From positions 1 to 64,000 of the forward strand of contig NZ_JAIMIC010000005.1 of the NCBI RefSeq assembly GCF_019966545.1: a stretch of DNA of 64,000 bases, written 5' to 3'. A program made the position numbers and the translations under genes. The notes beneath the pieces are model-generated. The model was given only the letters and a program-made list of their open reading frames with translations, searched no databases and was not told the origin of the DNA. Shown here piece by piece: positions 53,993 to 62,160 of this stretch. Source of the stretch: Heliomarina baculiformis. Its GTDB lineage: Bacteria; Pseudomonadota; Alphaproteobacteria; Rhodobacterales; Rhodobacteraceae. Position 1 is the first letter of the stretch. Every line of letters begins with the position of its first letter.

Positions 53993-55201
53993 ATGACAGA
54001 GAACCCAACCACCCCCGACCTGCCGCGCGTGCGCCTGAAACCCAAAGCCAATGCGCGCGGTATGCGCCGGGGCTTTCCATGGGTTTACGACAACGATCTG
54101 GTGACCGACCGGCGCACCCGTGCAATCACGCCCGGCGCGCTGGCGGTGCTTGAGGATAGCGAGCGCAACCCGATCTCGCTGGTGGCGGTCAATCCAACCT
54201 CCAAGATCATCTGCCGGGTGCTCGACACCGACCTGAATGCGACTGTCGACACCGGTTGGTTCGCCACACGGTTCGAACGCGCGCTTGCCCTGCGCGAACG
54301 GCTCTATGACGCGCCTTATTACCGGTTGGTCCATGCCGAGGCGGACGGGATGCCCGGCGTCGTGATTGACCGGTTCGGCGATACCTGTGTTGTGCAACCC
54401 AACGCCGCCTGGGCAGAGGCGCGGATCGATCAACTGGCCGAGGCGCTGGCGCAGGTGACCGGTGTGACCACGATCCTCAAGAACGCCAGTGGCCGGACCC
54501 GCGCCCTTGAAGGGCTGGACGATCAATCCTCGGTTCTGCTGGGCGAAGCCCCGACCAAACCGCTGCCGGTGCCGATGAACGGGGCGACCTATATGGCGGA
54601 TCTGACCGGCGGGCAAAAGACCGGTCTGTTCTATGACCAGCGCCCCAATCACGCCTTTGCAGCCGGTCTGGCCAAGGACGCGCGGGTATTGGATGTCTTT
54701 TCGCATGTGGGGGGCTTTGCGCTTGCCACGCTGGCAGGCGGCGCAGCCTCGGCGCTGGCGGTCGACGGGTCGGCCCCGGCACTTGAACTGGCAGAAAAAG
54801 GAGCCGAGGCCGGTGGCGTGGCAGACCGCTTTACCACGCGACAGGGCGATGCGTTCGAGGCGCTGACAGCGCTTGGTCAGGAAGGTGCGCAATTCGACGT
54901 CGTGATCTGCGACCCGCCAGCTTTTGCACCAAACAAACAGGCGCTGGATGCCGGGCTGCGCGCCTATGAGCGGATTGCCAAGCTGGCTGCGCCGTTGGTC
55001 GCCGAGGGCGGCTATCTGGGTCTATGTTCCTGTTCGCACGCCGCCGATCTGGCCAAGTTCCGCGAGGCGAGCCTGCGTGGAATCGGACGCGCGGGCCGTC
55101 AGGCACAGCTTCTCTATACCGGCGCGGCGGGACCGGACCACCCGCAGCTGCCGCAGCTTGCAGAAAGCGGCTATCTCAAAGCGGTGTTCTTCCGGCTGTG
55201 A
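53993..55201 (+). CDS. RlmI-like SAM-dependent 23S rRNA methyltransferase
   Basis: The protein has 402 residues. An N-terminal PUA-like domain (RGFPWVYDNDLV, ITPGALAVLEDSERN) precedes a central RlmI-type domain and a C-terminal Rossmann methyltransferase (LDVFSHVGGFALATLAGGA for SAM binding, VVICDPPAFAPNKQ for the NPPY-like catalytic motif, with C in GLCSCSH). It should methylate a cytosine in 23S rRNA; E. coli RlmI makes m5C1962. The start ATG at 53993 is favoured over the open frame to 53759. The last codons overlap the PIN gene. Confidence 0.86.
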   Translation: MTENPTTPDLPRVRLKPKANARGMRRGFPWVYDNDLVTDRRTRAITPGALAVLEDSERNPISLVAVNPTSKIICRVLDTDLNATVDTGWFATRFERALALRERLYDAPYYRLVHAEADGMPGVVIDRFGDTCVVQPNAAWAEARIDQLAEALAQVTGVTTILKNASGRTRALEGLDDQSSVLLGEAPTKPLPVPMNGATYMADLTGGQKTGLFYDQRPNHAFAAGLAKDARVLDVFSHVGGFALATLAGGAASALAVDGSAPALELAEKGAEAGGVADRFTTRQGDAFEALTALGQEGAQFDVVICDPPAFAPNKQALDAGLRAYERIAKLAAPLVAEGGYLGLCSCSHAADLAKFREASLRGIGRAGRQAQLLYTGAAGPDHPQLPQLAESGYLKAVFFRL

Positions 55202-55737
55202 AAATCGTCATCGACACCTGCGTGCTTTACCCGACGGTGATGCGGGAAATGGTGCTGGCCGCCGCGGCGAAGGGCCATTTCACGCCGATCTGGTCGGCAC
55301 GTATTCTCGAGGAATGGGCGCGGGCCGCGATCAAGTTGGGTCCGCAGGGCGAAATGCAGGCGCGGTCTGAAATCGCGCTTTTGCGGTCGCGCTGGCCCGA
55401 TGCCGAACAGGCGGCTGCACCGGGGATCGAGGCGCGGCTCTGGCTGCCGGATCCGGCGGACCTGCATGTACTGGCCGTGGCTGTCGCTGCCTCGGCAGAT
55501 GCGATCATGACCCTGAACGCCAAGGATTTCCCGCGCAATATTCTTGAGGAGGAAGGTCTGGCCCGCGTCGATGCCGATGGTTTCCTGCATGGCATCTGGC
55601 AAGAGCATCCAAATGATGTCGCGGATGCGGCCAACGCCGTTCTCGAGGAAGCCCGTCGCCTGTCGGACAAGGGGTGGGAGATGCGCGCGCTGCTCAAGAA
55701 AGCGCGCTTGCCGCGACTGGCAAAGGCGCTTGGGTGA
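55198..55737 (+). CDS. PIN-domain protein
   Basis: The protein has 179 residues. A PIN-like nuclease fold is indicated by D6 (KIVIDTCVLYP), E38/E39 (SARILEEW), D88 in PADLHVLAVAVAA and D101/D110 (ADAIMTLNAKDFP), which line up as an acidic metal site. A C-terminal helical extension of about 60 residues follows. The GTG at 55198 overlaps the rlmI stop (GTGA). No antitoxin gene is adjacent, so it is more likely a stand-alone PIN protein than a VapC toxin. Its position at the end of a glnE-methyltransferase operon suggests an RNA role. Confidence 0.8.
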   Translation: MKIVIDTCVLYPTVMREMVLAAAAKGHFTPIWSARILEEWARAAIKLGPQGEMQARSEIALLRSRWPDAEQAAAPGIEARLWLPDPADLHVLAVAVAASADAIMTLNAKDFPRNILEEEGLARVDADGFLHGIWQEHPNDVADAANAVLEEARRLSDKGWEMRALLKKARLPRLAKALG

Positions 55738-55743
55738 ACCGGC

Positions 55744-56430
55744 TCAGACGCCCCAGTCGCTTTCCAGCCGCTCCAGCGCGGCGATACGTTCCTGCGTTTT
55801 CGGGTGGCTCATCAGCCACGCGGGAGCAACACCGGCGCGGTTTTCCGTCAGAGCGTCCAGCTTGTTAAACAGCGATTTCTGCGCCGAGACGCCGATCCCG
55901 GCCTTGGTCAGCAAGGCGGCGGCATAGGCGTCGGCCTCGTATTCATCCTGACGCGACAGGCGCGCGGCCAATAGCGAGGTCAGCGCGCCCGCGATCCATG
56001 GTCCGATAAAGGGAATGAACCGCCCAAGCATCATCATCAGTGCCGTGCGCAGGGCGTTCTGCCCGGAAAAGTCGATCATCCGGCGCCGCGCATGGCCCAG
56101 TGCCACATGGCCCAGTTCATGGGCAATGACGCTCGACAGTTCCTCGCCGGTAACTTCGCCGTTCTGGAATTTGCGATAGAAACCGCGCGTGATGAATATT
56201 CGCCCGTCCGGCGCGGCAAGCCCGTTCACGGGGTCGATTTCGTAGATGTAGACGGGGATGCGCGCCACTTCGAGACTGGCCGCCAGACGGTCGGTCAGCT
56301 TTTTCAGGCGTGGATCGGCCAGCTCCGTCGATTTCGCGCTCAGTTCCTTTTGGGTACGCCAAACGGAAAAGCGATACATGACAATCGCATAGAGTATGGC
56401 CAGCAGGATCGGGGTAAAGCGCAGCATCAC
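55744..56430 (-). CDS. M48-family zinc metalloprotease
   Basis: The protein has 228 residues. A hydrophobic N-terminus (about 3-22) anchors it in the membrane or exports it. The active site HELGH (H104, E105, H108) and the third zinc ligand with the EYEAD motif (E163 to D167) are present. It is shorter than HtpX or BepA and has no TPR region. It probably degrades misfolded membrane or periplasmic proteins. Convergent with the PIN gene, with 6 bases between the stops. Confidence 0.88.
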   Translation of the reverse strand: MMLRFTPILLAILYAIVMYRFSVWRTQKELSAKSTELADPRLKKLTDRLAASLEVARIPVYIYEIDPVNGLAAPDGRIFITRGFYRKFQNGEVTGEELSSVIAHELGHVALGHARRRMIDFSGQNALRTALMMMLGRFIPFIGPWIAGALTSLLAARLSRQDEYEADAYAAALLTKAGIGVSAQKSLFNKLDALTENRAGVAPAWLMSHPKTQERIAALERLESDWGV

Positions 56431-56571
56431 CCAGATATGGCGCGGCGAGAGATGGGAAACAAGGCGTCAGAGATCAAATTCGCTTGGTCGCAACATCGAT
56501 CAAAGGCCGTTCGCTCGAACGAAATCGGGGGCAGCAGATGCCACCCCCGGTCGTGTTCCATTCGCGCGAGA

Positions 56572-57201
56572 TCAGGTCGCCCGCCGACGTCTTGCCGCGA
56601 GCAGTCCCAGCGCACCCACCAGCAACATGCCCGTCGCAGGAAGCGGTATGGCTGGCGGTTGTGACGTGCGCAGCGGTCCTTCGAGCGTATAAGTGTTCAG
56701 GTAGGGACCAAGGTTATTCGGCGGCGCCAGCATCTCGAGATAGAGATAGGCCGATATATCCGTCGGGCTGCTGAAGTTCATCACGTAGGTCGACGGAAAG
56801 GTGTAGTTGACCGCCGTCTCGGATGTAACGCCAACGCCTAGCACATCGATGCCGAAAATCAAGGAATCCGGCTGGGTGCCGCGCGGCATATCGATCGTGA
56901 GCGTATATTGCTCGTTGGCGTAGAAATCGTAGAGCGTTTTCGAGCGCAGGATGGCCGGAGCGGACGATCCGGTGCCGTCAAGGTCGATACAGGTGGTCGG
57001 GCAGGCATAAGATCCGCCCGCGTTCAGGATATCGACATTACCCTGCACAATGTCCCAGTTCGTCAGATCGGTGACGGTCGTAAAACCTCCGCCGCCCTGA
57101 TCGTCGTCCGAGAACGTGTCCTGAAAGATCACTGCTGCCTGCGTACTGCCTGCAACGAATGTGAATGCTGCCGCAAAGGCGGCAAGTCCAAGTCTGAGCA
57201 T
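56572..57201 (-). CDS. VPLPA/PEP-CTERM sorting-domain protein
   Basis: The protein has 209 residues. A signal peptide (about 1-22, ending STQAA) is followed by a beta-rich mature region containing a CPTTC pair and VPLPA-like C-terminal sorting signal (about 186-208): PLPATG, a hydrophobic stretch and RRRR. Proteins of this type are sorted by an exosortase and, in this order, accompany extracellular polysaccharide. The exosortase gene is not in the window. The mature part has no recognised enzyme motif and may be a surface or matrix protein. Confidence 0.85.
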   Translation of the reverse strand: MLRLGLAAFAAAFTFVAGSTQAAVIFQDTFSDDDQGGGGFTTVTDLTNWDIVQGNVDILNAGGSYACPTTCIDLDGTGSSAPAILRSKTLYDFYANEQYTLTIDMPRGTQPDSLIFGIDVLGVGVTSETAVNYTFPSTYVMNFSSPTDISAYLYLEMLAPPNNLGPYLNTYTLEGPLRTSQPPAIPLPATGMLLVGALGLLAARRRRAT

Positions 57202-57290
57202 AATACCCCCGGTGAGTTCGTCATAAAATTAACCCAACGTTAACATGCAAGGGGGCTATTACAAAACGGTTTCTAAAAAGAGCCTTTCCG

Positions 57291-58475
57291 TCAGCGCGTA
57301 AGTTCGCGCATGCCTTTGCCAAGTCCGGCGAGAGTCATCGGAACCATCTGATCTTCAAAGATTTCCTGGATCATCTTGATGGAGTGGGTATACGCCCAGT
57401 ATTTCTCGGGGACCGGGTTGATCCAGAGGTTCGACTGCCAGTGGTCGCGCGCCCGCTGCAGCCAAGTCTGCCCGGATTCGGGGTTCCAGTGCTCGTTCGC
57501 GCCACCCGGATAGGCGATTTCATAGGGGCTCATCGAGGCATCGCCGACAAAGATTGCCTTGTAATCCGGCCCGTAGGTGCGCAGCACTTCGTGGGTCGGT
57601 GTCTGCGCATCCCAGCGCCGCCGGTTGTCGCGCCAGACTCCTTCGTAGAGGCAGTTGTGGAAGTAGAAATACTCCATGTGCTTGAATTCGGACCGTGCGG
57701 CCGAGAACAGTTCTTCGACCACCTTGATGTGCGGGTCCATGGAGCCGCCCACGTCGAGAAACAGCAAAACCTTGACCGCGTTGCGCCGTTCTGGGCGAGT
57801 TTTCACGTCGAGATAGCCATGTTCGGCGGTGGATCGGATCGTGCCATCCAGATCAAGCTCGTCCGCGGCGCCCTCGCGCGCCCATCGACGCAGCCGTTTG
57901 AGCGCCACCTTGATGTTGCGCGTGCCCAACTCCACCGTGTCGTCGAGGTTCTTGAATTCGCGCTTGTCCCAGACCTTGACCGCGCGCTGGTGGCGGCTTT
58001 CTTTCTGGCCGATGCGCACGCCTTCGGGGTTGTAGCCGTAGGCGCCAAAGGGCGAAGTGCCGGCGGTGCCGATCCACTTGTTACCGCCCTGATGGCGGCC
58101 TTCCTGTTCCTTGAGCCGTTCGCGCAGGGTTTCCATCAGCTTTTCGAACCCGACAAGCGCTTCGATCTCGGCCTTTTCCTCGGGGCTTAGGTGCCTTTCG
58201 GCCATTTTCTCGAGCCAGTCGGCAGGAATGTCCACGGCCTCGAGAACCTGCTCGAAGCTGATGTTTTCCAACCCCTTGAAGCTGGCGGCAAAGGCCTGGT
58301 CGAACTTGTCGAGGTTGCGTTCGTCCTTCACCATCGACACGCGAGCGAGATAATAGAACGCCTCGACATCATAGGTCGCGAGGCCCTTTTTCATGGCTTC
58401 CAGAAAGCTCAGGAATTCACGCAGGGAGACCGGGATACCGGATTTGCGGAGATTCTCGAAGAACGGGAGAAACAT
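57291..58475 (-). CDS. VWA/CoxE-family protein
   Basis: The protein has 394 residues. The N-terminal 200 residues are helical (LREFLSFLEAMKKGLATYDV), typical of CoxE/YehP proteins. The VWA domain begins about residue 235, with the MIDAS-like LFLDVGGSMDPH; the canonical DxSxS is degenerate (D-V-G-G-S). TPTHEVLRTYGPDYKAIFVGDASMSPYEI continues it. VWA proteins of this kind work with MoxR ATPases. The matching MoxR gene lies at the other end of the same operon (60627-61469). Confidence 0.88.
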   Translation of the reverse strand: MFLPFFENLRKSGIPVSLREFLSFLEAMKKGLATYDVEAFYYLARVSMVKDERNLDKFDQAFAASFKGLENISFEQVLEAVDIPADWLEKMAERHLSPEEKAEIEALVGFEKLMETLRERLKEQEGRHQGGNKWIGTAGTSPFGAYGYNPEGVRIGQKESRHQRAVKVWDKREFKNLDDTVELGTRNIKVALKRLRRWAREGAADELDLDGTIRSTAEHGYLDVKTRPERRNAVKVLLFLDVGGSMDPHIKVVEELFSAARSEFKHMEYFYFHNCLYEGVWRDNRRRWDAQTPTHEVLRTYGPDYKAIFVGDASMSPYEIAYPGGANEHWNPESGQTWLQRARDHWQSNLWINPVPEKYWAYTHSIKMIQEIFEDQMVPMTLAGLGKGMRELTR

Positions 58476-58545
58476 GAAACTGGCCCCTGATTGCGTTTTG
58501 TTGCGTGCAGGTTAACGGCTCTCGCGCCGGGATGCCAGTGCGGCC

Positions 58546-58713
58546 CTAGATCGAGGCGCGGTGAATGAAAACCGTGGCGAACAGACCGACAATGGCAAGC
58601 GCGATGGCGCAGGCAGCGGCATACTGGAGCATGTCCAGCCTGTTGCCGCCCTTGCGCCGGGCGGTAATCGCTCCAAGAGCCGCGCCAAGTACGGCGCCCC
58701 CGATGACCAGCAT
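58546..58713 (-). CDS. Small two-helix membrane protein
   Basis: The protein has 55 residues: two hydrophobic segments (VIGGAVLGAALGAITA and YAAACAIALAIVGLFATVF) separated by RRKGGNRLDMLQ. The start ATG at 58713 has GAGG 7 bases upstream. It lies between DUF2927 (19 bases away) and the VWA gene (70 bases away) on the same strand, so it is probably part of that operon. No family name was recognised. Confidence 0.75.
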   Translation of the reverse strand: MLVIGGAVLGAALGAITARRKGGNRLDMLQYAAACAIALAIVGLFATVFIHRASI

Positions 58714-58732
58714 GTGAATTCCTCGCTTTTAG

Positions 58733-60097
58733 TCAGCCGCGGGGCAGGGGCGAGAGATCCGAGATTTCGCGCATCTTTGCCTTGACCGCCGCGTCAGAGC
58801 CGAACCCGTATCGCGCCCATCCCAGACTGTCCAGCCTGACAGAACGCGCCTCGTCGGTTTGTCCCATCAGGTCGAGCGCTTCGGCCTTGAGGAGCATGAG
58901 CGTAGACATGAGCGCCGCGTTCTCGGCCCGTGCGGCGACCGGTATATAGGGATCGACCTGTTCCAGCGCGCTGGCGCCCCTGCCTTGCGAAATCGCAAAG
59001 GCGGCGGTTTGGGTCACGACAAAGGCGCGATGCAATTCGGTGCCCGGCGTGGCCGAAAGATAGCCCATTGCGCTTTCATAGTGCTGCTGGGCAAGGCGGG
59101 GGTCGTCGTTCTGGATCATCCTGCCCAGCATGTAATGACTGAAAGCGCGGCGGTGATCCATCCAGCCCAGATCCTGCGCCGTCCGCGCGGCACTGGCCGC
59201 CGCCGAGCGTCGGGCGTTGTTGCTCGACCCCGGGCCAAGCGCGATCTGCACATCGCCGATCCAGCTGCGCGGGGTGACCGAAATTGCATGGGATGGCTCG
59301 CTGTCGCCACGTGGGTTGAGCCGCGTCAGGATCGACGGCAGCCGCGCGGCGACTTCGGCTTTCGACATGCCTGAATGCAATTCGGGCGCATAGGTCGCGC
59401 GCAGGATCAGCATGTCATAGCCAGTCAGCACCGTGTGGACGTTGTCGTCGTTGAAAACGGAATCCTGCAACCGATAGAGATCGTTCAGCGGACCGATCGC
59501 CTGCGCGAGCTCCTCATGCAGGCAGTCGCGGATTTCCTGTGGCGGCGCGTCTTGGGGCACAAAGATGCCCATCTTGTAGCGTTCGCGCAGCAGCGACCAG
59601 TTGGTCGCGGGCTGTCGACGCTTACGTTTGAATTCCGCAAGGCTTTCCACATTGGGAACGACGAAACAGGCCGCCTGCGGCAAGGCTTTGCGGATATCTT
59701 CCCGGCTGACGGACTGGATCGTGATATTGGCATCCTGCGCTTCGCCGACCTGACGGATGTCGATCCCGGCCTCGCGCTGCAACCGGCCCACCAGCGCGGT
59801 CAGATCCGGGCGCAGGCTGGGCGCTGCATTGCCGGTGACGCGCACCGAAATCGGGCCTTCGAAACGGGTAAGGATCGGCAGCGGCCGACCGCTTTCCAAT
59901 TCGAAATGCAGAGAAAGGAAATCGGCGGCGATGTTGGCGTTGGATGCCACAGGAGCACGCACCATCGTCGGGCCAAAGGTCTTGACCGGCGGCAGGGTGC
60001 TGTCCGCGATCCTCGCGCGGGTTGGCGTGTCCGAGGCGCCCCGGTCCGAGCAGGCTGCCAGAATGGTCGCAACAAGGATCAGGGCAAGGCGGATCAT
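58733..60097 (-). CDS. DUF2927 lipoprotein
   Basis: The protein has 454 residues. A signal with lipobox (LVATILAAC, Cys16) makes it an envelope lipoprotein. The middle (LHFELESGRPLPILTRFEGPISVRV in part: RPLPILTRFEGPI) is a DUF2927 domain with CLHEELAQAIG, similar to a zincin-like HExxQ region with the His-Glu retained. The C-terminal third is helical with TPR-like repeats (MLGRMIQNDDPRLAQQHYESAM). It starts inside the GNAT gene (ATGA overlap). Confidence 0.85.
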   Translation of the reverse strand: MIRLALILVATILAACSDRGASDTPTRARIADSTLPPVKTFGPTMVRAPVASNANIAADFLSLHFELESGRPLPILTRFEGPISVRVTGNAAPSLRPDLTALVGRLQREAGIDIRQVGEAQDANITIQSVSREDIRKALPQAACFVVPNVESLAEFKRKRRQPATNWSLLRERYKMGIFVPQDAPPQEIRDCLHEELAQAIGPLNDLYRLQDSVFNDDNVHTVLTGYDMLILRATYAPELHSGMSKAEVAARLPSILTRLNPRGDSEPSHAISVTPRSWIGDVQIALGPGSSNNARRSAAASAARTAQDLGWMDHRRAFSHYMLGRMIQNDDPRLAQQHYESAMGYLSATPGTELHRAFVVTQTAAFAISQGRGASALEQVDPYIPVAARAENAALMSTLMLLKAEALDLMGQTDEARSVRLDSLGWARYGFGSDAAVKAKMREISDLSPLPRG

Positions 60098-60549
60098 GGT
60101 CGGCTGTACTTGATAAAGGGTGTCTTGACGCCGATCCGGTCATAGAGCTTGCGCGCGGTCTCATTGAAATCCTGCGTGAGCCAGTAGACCGATGGCGCAC
60201 CTGCGGTGTCAGCGGCGGCATAGACCGCTTCGATCAGCGCGCGCCCAACGCCGGTGCCGCGGCTTTCCGGCGTCGCATATAGATCCTGCAGATAACAGAC
60301 ATTCTCCACCTTCCAGCCGTGACGATGAAACAGGAAGTGCGTCAGCCCGATCAGCTTGTTGCCGCTCTCGGCCACAAAACAGCTGAAATCCTGTGGGTCA
60401 TCGCCAATAAGCCGCGCAAAAGTGGAATCGTAAATTTCGGGCTCGACCGATGTCTCGTAGAACTCGAGATAGGCGGTCCAGAGCGCGGCCCAGCATTCCC
60501 GGTCGTCGGGGCGCAGAGGACGGATCAGGAAGGTATCTGGTTTGTTCAT
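60094..60549 (-). CDS. GNAT-family N-acetyltransferase
   Basis: The protein has 151 residues. The acetyl-CoA-binding motif A is YLQDLYATPESRGTGVGRALIEAV (in short, RGTGVGRAL), followed by the NxxAxxLY segment NETARKLYDRIG. The substrate is unknown. It overlaps the DUF2927 gene by 4 bases and lies 77 bases after the MoxR gene, placing it in the MoxR-VWA operon. The acceptor could be a protein or a small amine. Confidence 0.88.
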   Translation of the reverse strand: MNKPDTFLIRPLRPDDRECWAALWTAYLEFYETSVEPEIYDSTFARLIGDDPQDFSCFVAESGNKLIGLTHFLFHRHGWKVENVCYLQDLYATPESRGTGVGRALIEAVYAAADTAGAPSVYWLTQDFNETARKLYDRIGVKTPFIKYSRP

Positions 60550-60626
60550 GGCCGCAAGGTGTCAGAGCGCGGGGCATCGCTCAAGTGAAATTCCTTGGAC
60601 CCGCGCCCCTGACGGGTCGGGCCAGG

Positions 60627-61469
60627 CTAGCGGTTCTGCCCGCGTGCCATGAAGGCGAGACGTTCAAAGAGATGGACATCCTGTTCGTTCTTGAGCAGCG
60701 CGCCATGCAGCTTGGGCAGGGCATTGGCCCCGTCGCGCTTGAGATCTTCGGCTGTCATATCCTCGGCCAGCAGCAGCTTGAGCCAGTCCAGCACTTCGGA
60801 TGTGGACGGCTTTTTCTTGAGCCCCGAGGTTTCGCGGAGTTCATAGAACTGGGTCAGCGCGGTGGTCAGCAGGCTTTCCTTGATGCCGGGGTGGTGCACT
60901 TCGACGATCTTGCGCATGGTCGCTTCGTCCGGGAAGCGGATGTAGTGAAAGAAGCAACGGCGCAAAAACGCGTCCGGCAGTTCCTTTTCATTATTAGAGG
61001 TGATGATCACCACCGGGCGCTGTGTCGCCTTGATGGTTTCGCCGGTCTCGTAGACGTAGAACTCCATCTTGTCGAGTTCCTGCAAGAGGTCGTTCGGGAA
61101 CTCGATATCGGCCTTGTCGATCTCGTCGATCAGCAGGACGACCTTTTCATCCGCCTCGAAGGCCTGCCAGAGCTTGCCCTTCCTGATGTAGTTCTTCACG
61201 TCATGAACGCGCTCGTCGCCAAGCTGGCTGTCGCGCAGCCGGCTGACCGCGTCGTATTCATAAAGACCTTGCTGGGCGCGGGTGGTGGACTTGATGTTCC
61301 ATTCGATCATCTTCAGGCCAAGGGCATCGGCCACCTGACGGGCCAGCTCGGTCTTGCCGGTGCCGGGTTCGCCTTTGACCAGCAGGGGGCGCTCGAGCGA
61401 GACCGCCGCGTTGACCGCAATGGTCAGGTCATCGGTTGCCACGTAATCCTTGGTACCTTCAAACTTCAT
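60627..61469 (-). CDS. MoxR-family AAA+ ATPase
   Basis: The protein has 280 residues. Walker A GEPGTGKT (33-40), Walker B VLLIDEIDKA (111-120), sensor 1 IITSNNEKELPDAFLRRC (about 155-170) and the arginine finger region are present. It is a compact AAA+ ATPase of the MoxR group, which acts as a chaperone with VWA proteins to insert metals or assemble complexes. It is the first gene of the minus-strand operon. dksA is divergent on the other side. Confidence 0.92.
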   Translation of the reverse strand: MKFEGTKDYVATDDLTIAVNAAVSLERPLLVKGEPGTGKTELARQVADALGLKMIEWNIKSTTRAQQGLYEYDAVSRLRDSQLGDERVHDVKNYIRKGKLWQAFEADEKVVLLIDEIDKADIEFPNDLLQELDKMEFYVYETGETIKATQRPVVIITSNNEKELPDAFLRRCFFHYIRFPDEATMRKIVEVHHPGIKESLLTTALTQFYELRETSGLKKKPSTSEVLDWLKLLLAEDMTAEDLKRDGANALPKLHGALLKNEQDVHLFERLAFMARGQNR

Positions 61470-61650
61470 GTTTACTCAATCCTTTGCCGTTCCCATGGCT
61501 ATTGCGTTTCAGTTTATGCCTTTTAACCCGAGCGCGGCGTGATTGTGTAGTGACATTCTCGGACGGCTCGTCTAAACGCTGCGACATGGGGAGCCGGATG
61601 TCTAGGGAACAGTGATGCAGGACGTTTTTGGCCAGACAGAGGGAGCAGAT

Positions 61651-62073
61651 ATGAAGCAGGATGTTTTCCTGCCGGATGATTATCGTCCGGCCGAAGATGA
61701 ACCGTTTATGAATGATAAGCAGGTTGAATATTTCCGACGCAAGCTGCTGAACTGGAAACAGGAACTACTGGCGGGAAGCCGCGACACGATCGAAGGTCTA
61801 CAGGACGGGACACGCAATATCCCCGACGTGGCCGACCGTGCCAGCGAAGAAACCGACCGCGCCCTTGAACTGCGCACCCGCGACCGTCAGCGCAAGCTGG
61901 TCTCCAAGATCGACGCCGCGCTGCGCCGCATTGAAGAAGGCGAATACGGATACTGTGAAGTGACCGGTGAGCCGATTTCCCTGAAACGCCTCGATGCGCG
62001 CCCGATCGCGACGATGAGCCTCGAGGCGCAGGAACGCCACGAGCGCCGCGAAAAAGTCCACCGCGACGACTGA
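61651..62073 (+). CDS. dksA: DksA-family RNA polymerase-binding factor
   Basis: The protein has 140 residues. The N-terminal helix and coiled coil end in a tip with the conserved D59-x2-D62-x-A64 motif (DVADRASEE), which reaches into the RNA polymerase secondary channel with ppGpp. The C-terminal zinc-finger region keeps only one of the four cysteines (C102 in GYCEVTGEPISLKRLDARP), as in several alphaproteobacterial DksA proteins. It controls rRNA and amino-acid promoters in the stringent response. The ATG at 61651 has AGGGAG upstream and is preferred over 61612. Confidence 0.93.
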   Translation: MKQDVFLPDDYRPAEDEPFMNDKQVEYFRRKLLNWKQELLAGSRDTIEGLQDGTRNIPDVADRASEETDRALELRTRDRQRKLVSKIDAALRRIEEGEYGYCEVTGEPISLKRLDARPIATMSLEAQERHERREKVHRDD

Positions 62074-62110
62074 TTTCGGTTGGCCTGACCGGTCAGCCAA
62101 TGAATTGCTG

Positions 62111-62138
62111 CGCCGGGGCGGGTTGCCCCGGCGTTTTT
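62111..62138 (+). terminator. Intrinsic terminator of dksA
   Basis: CGCCGGGGC (62111-62119), loop GGGTT, GCCCCGGCG (62125-62133), then TTTTT. A perfect 9-bp stem lies 37 bases after the dksA stop and immediately before the next gene. Confidence 0.92.
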
Positions 62139-62160
62139 GTTTATGACGAACGAGAGACTG

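Noticed and set aside
55198-55737. VapC toxin
   Set aside because: No small antitoxin gene precedes it; the gene overlaps an rRNA methyltransferase and has a long C-terminal extension.
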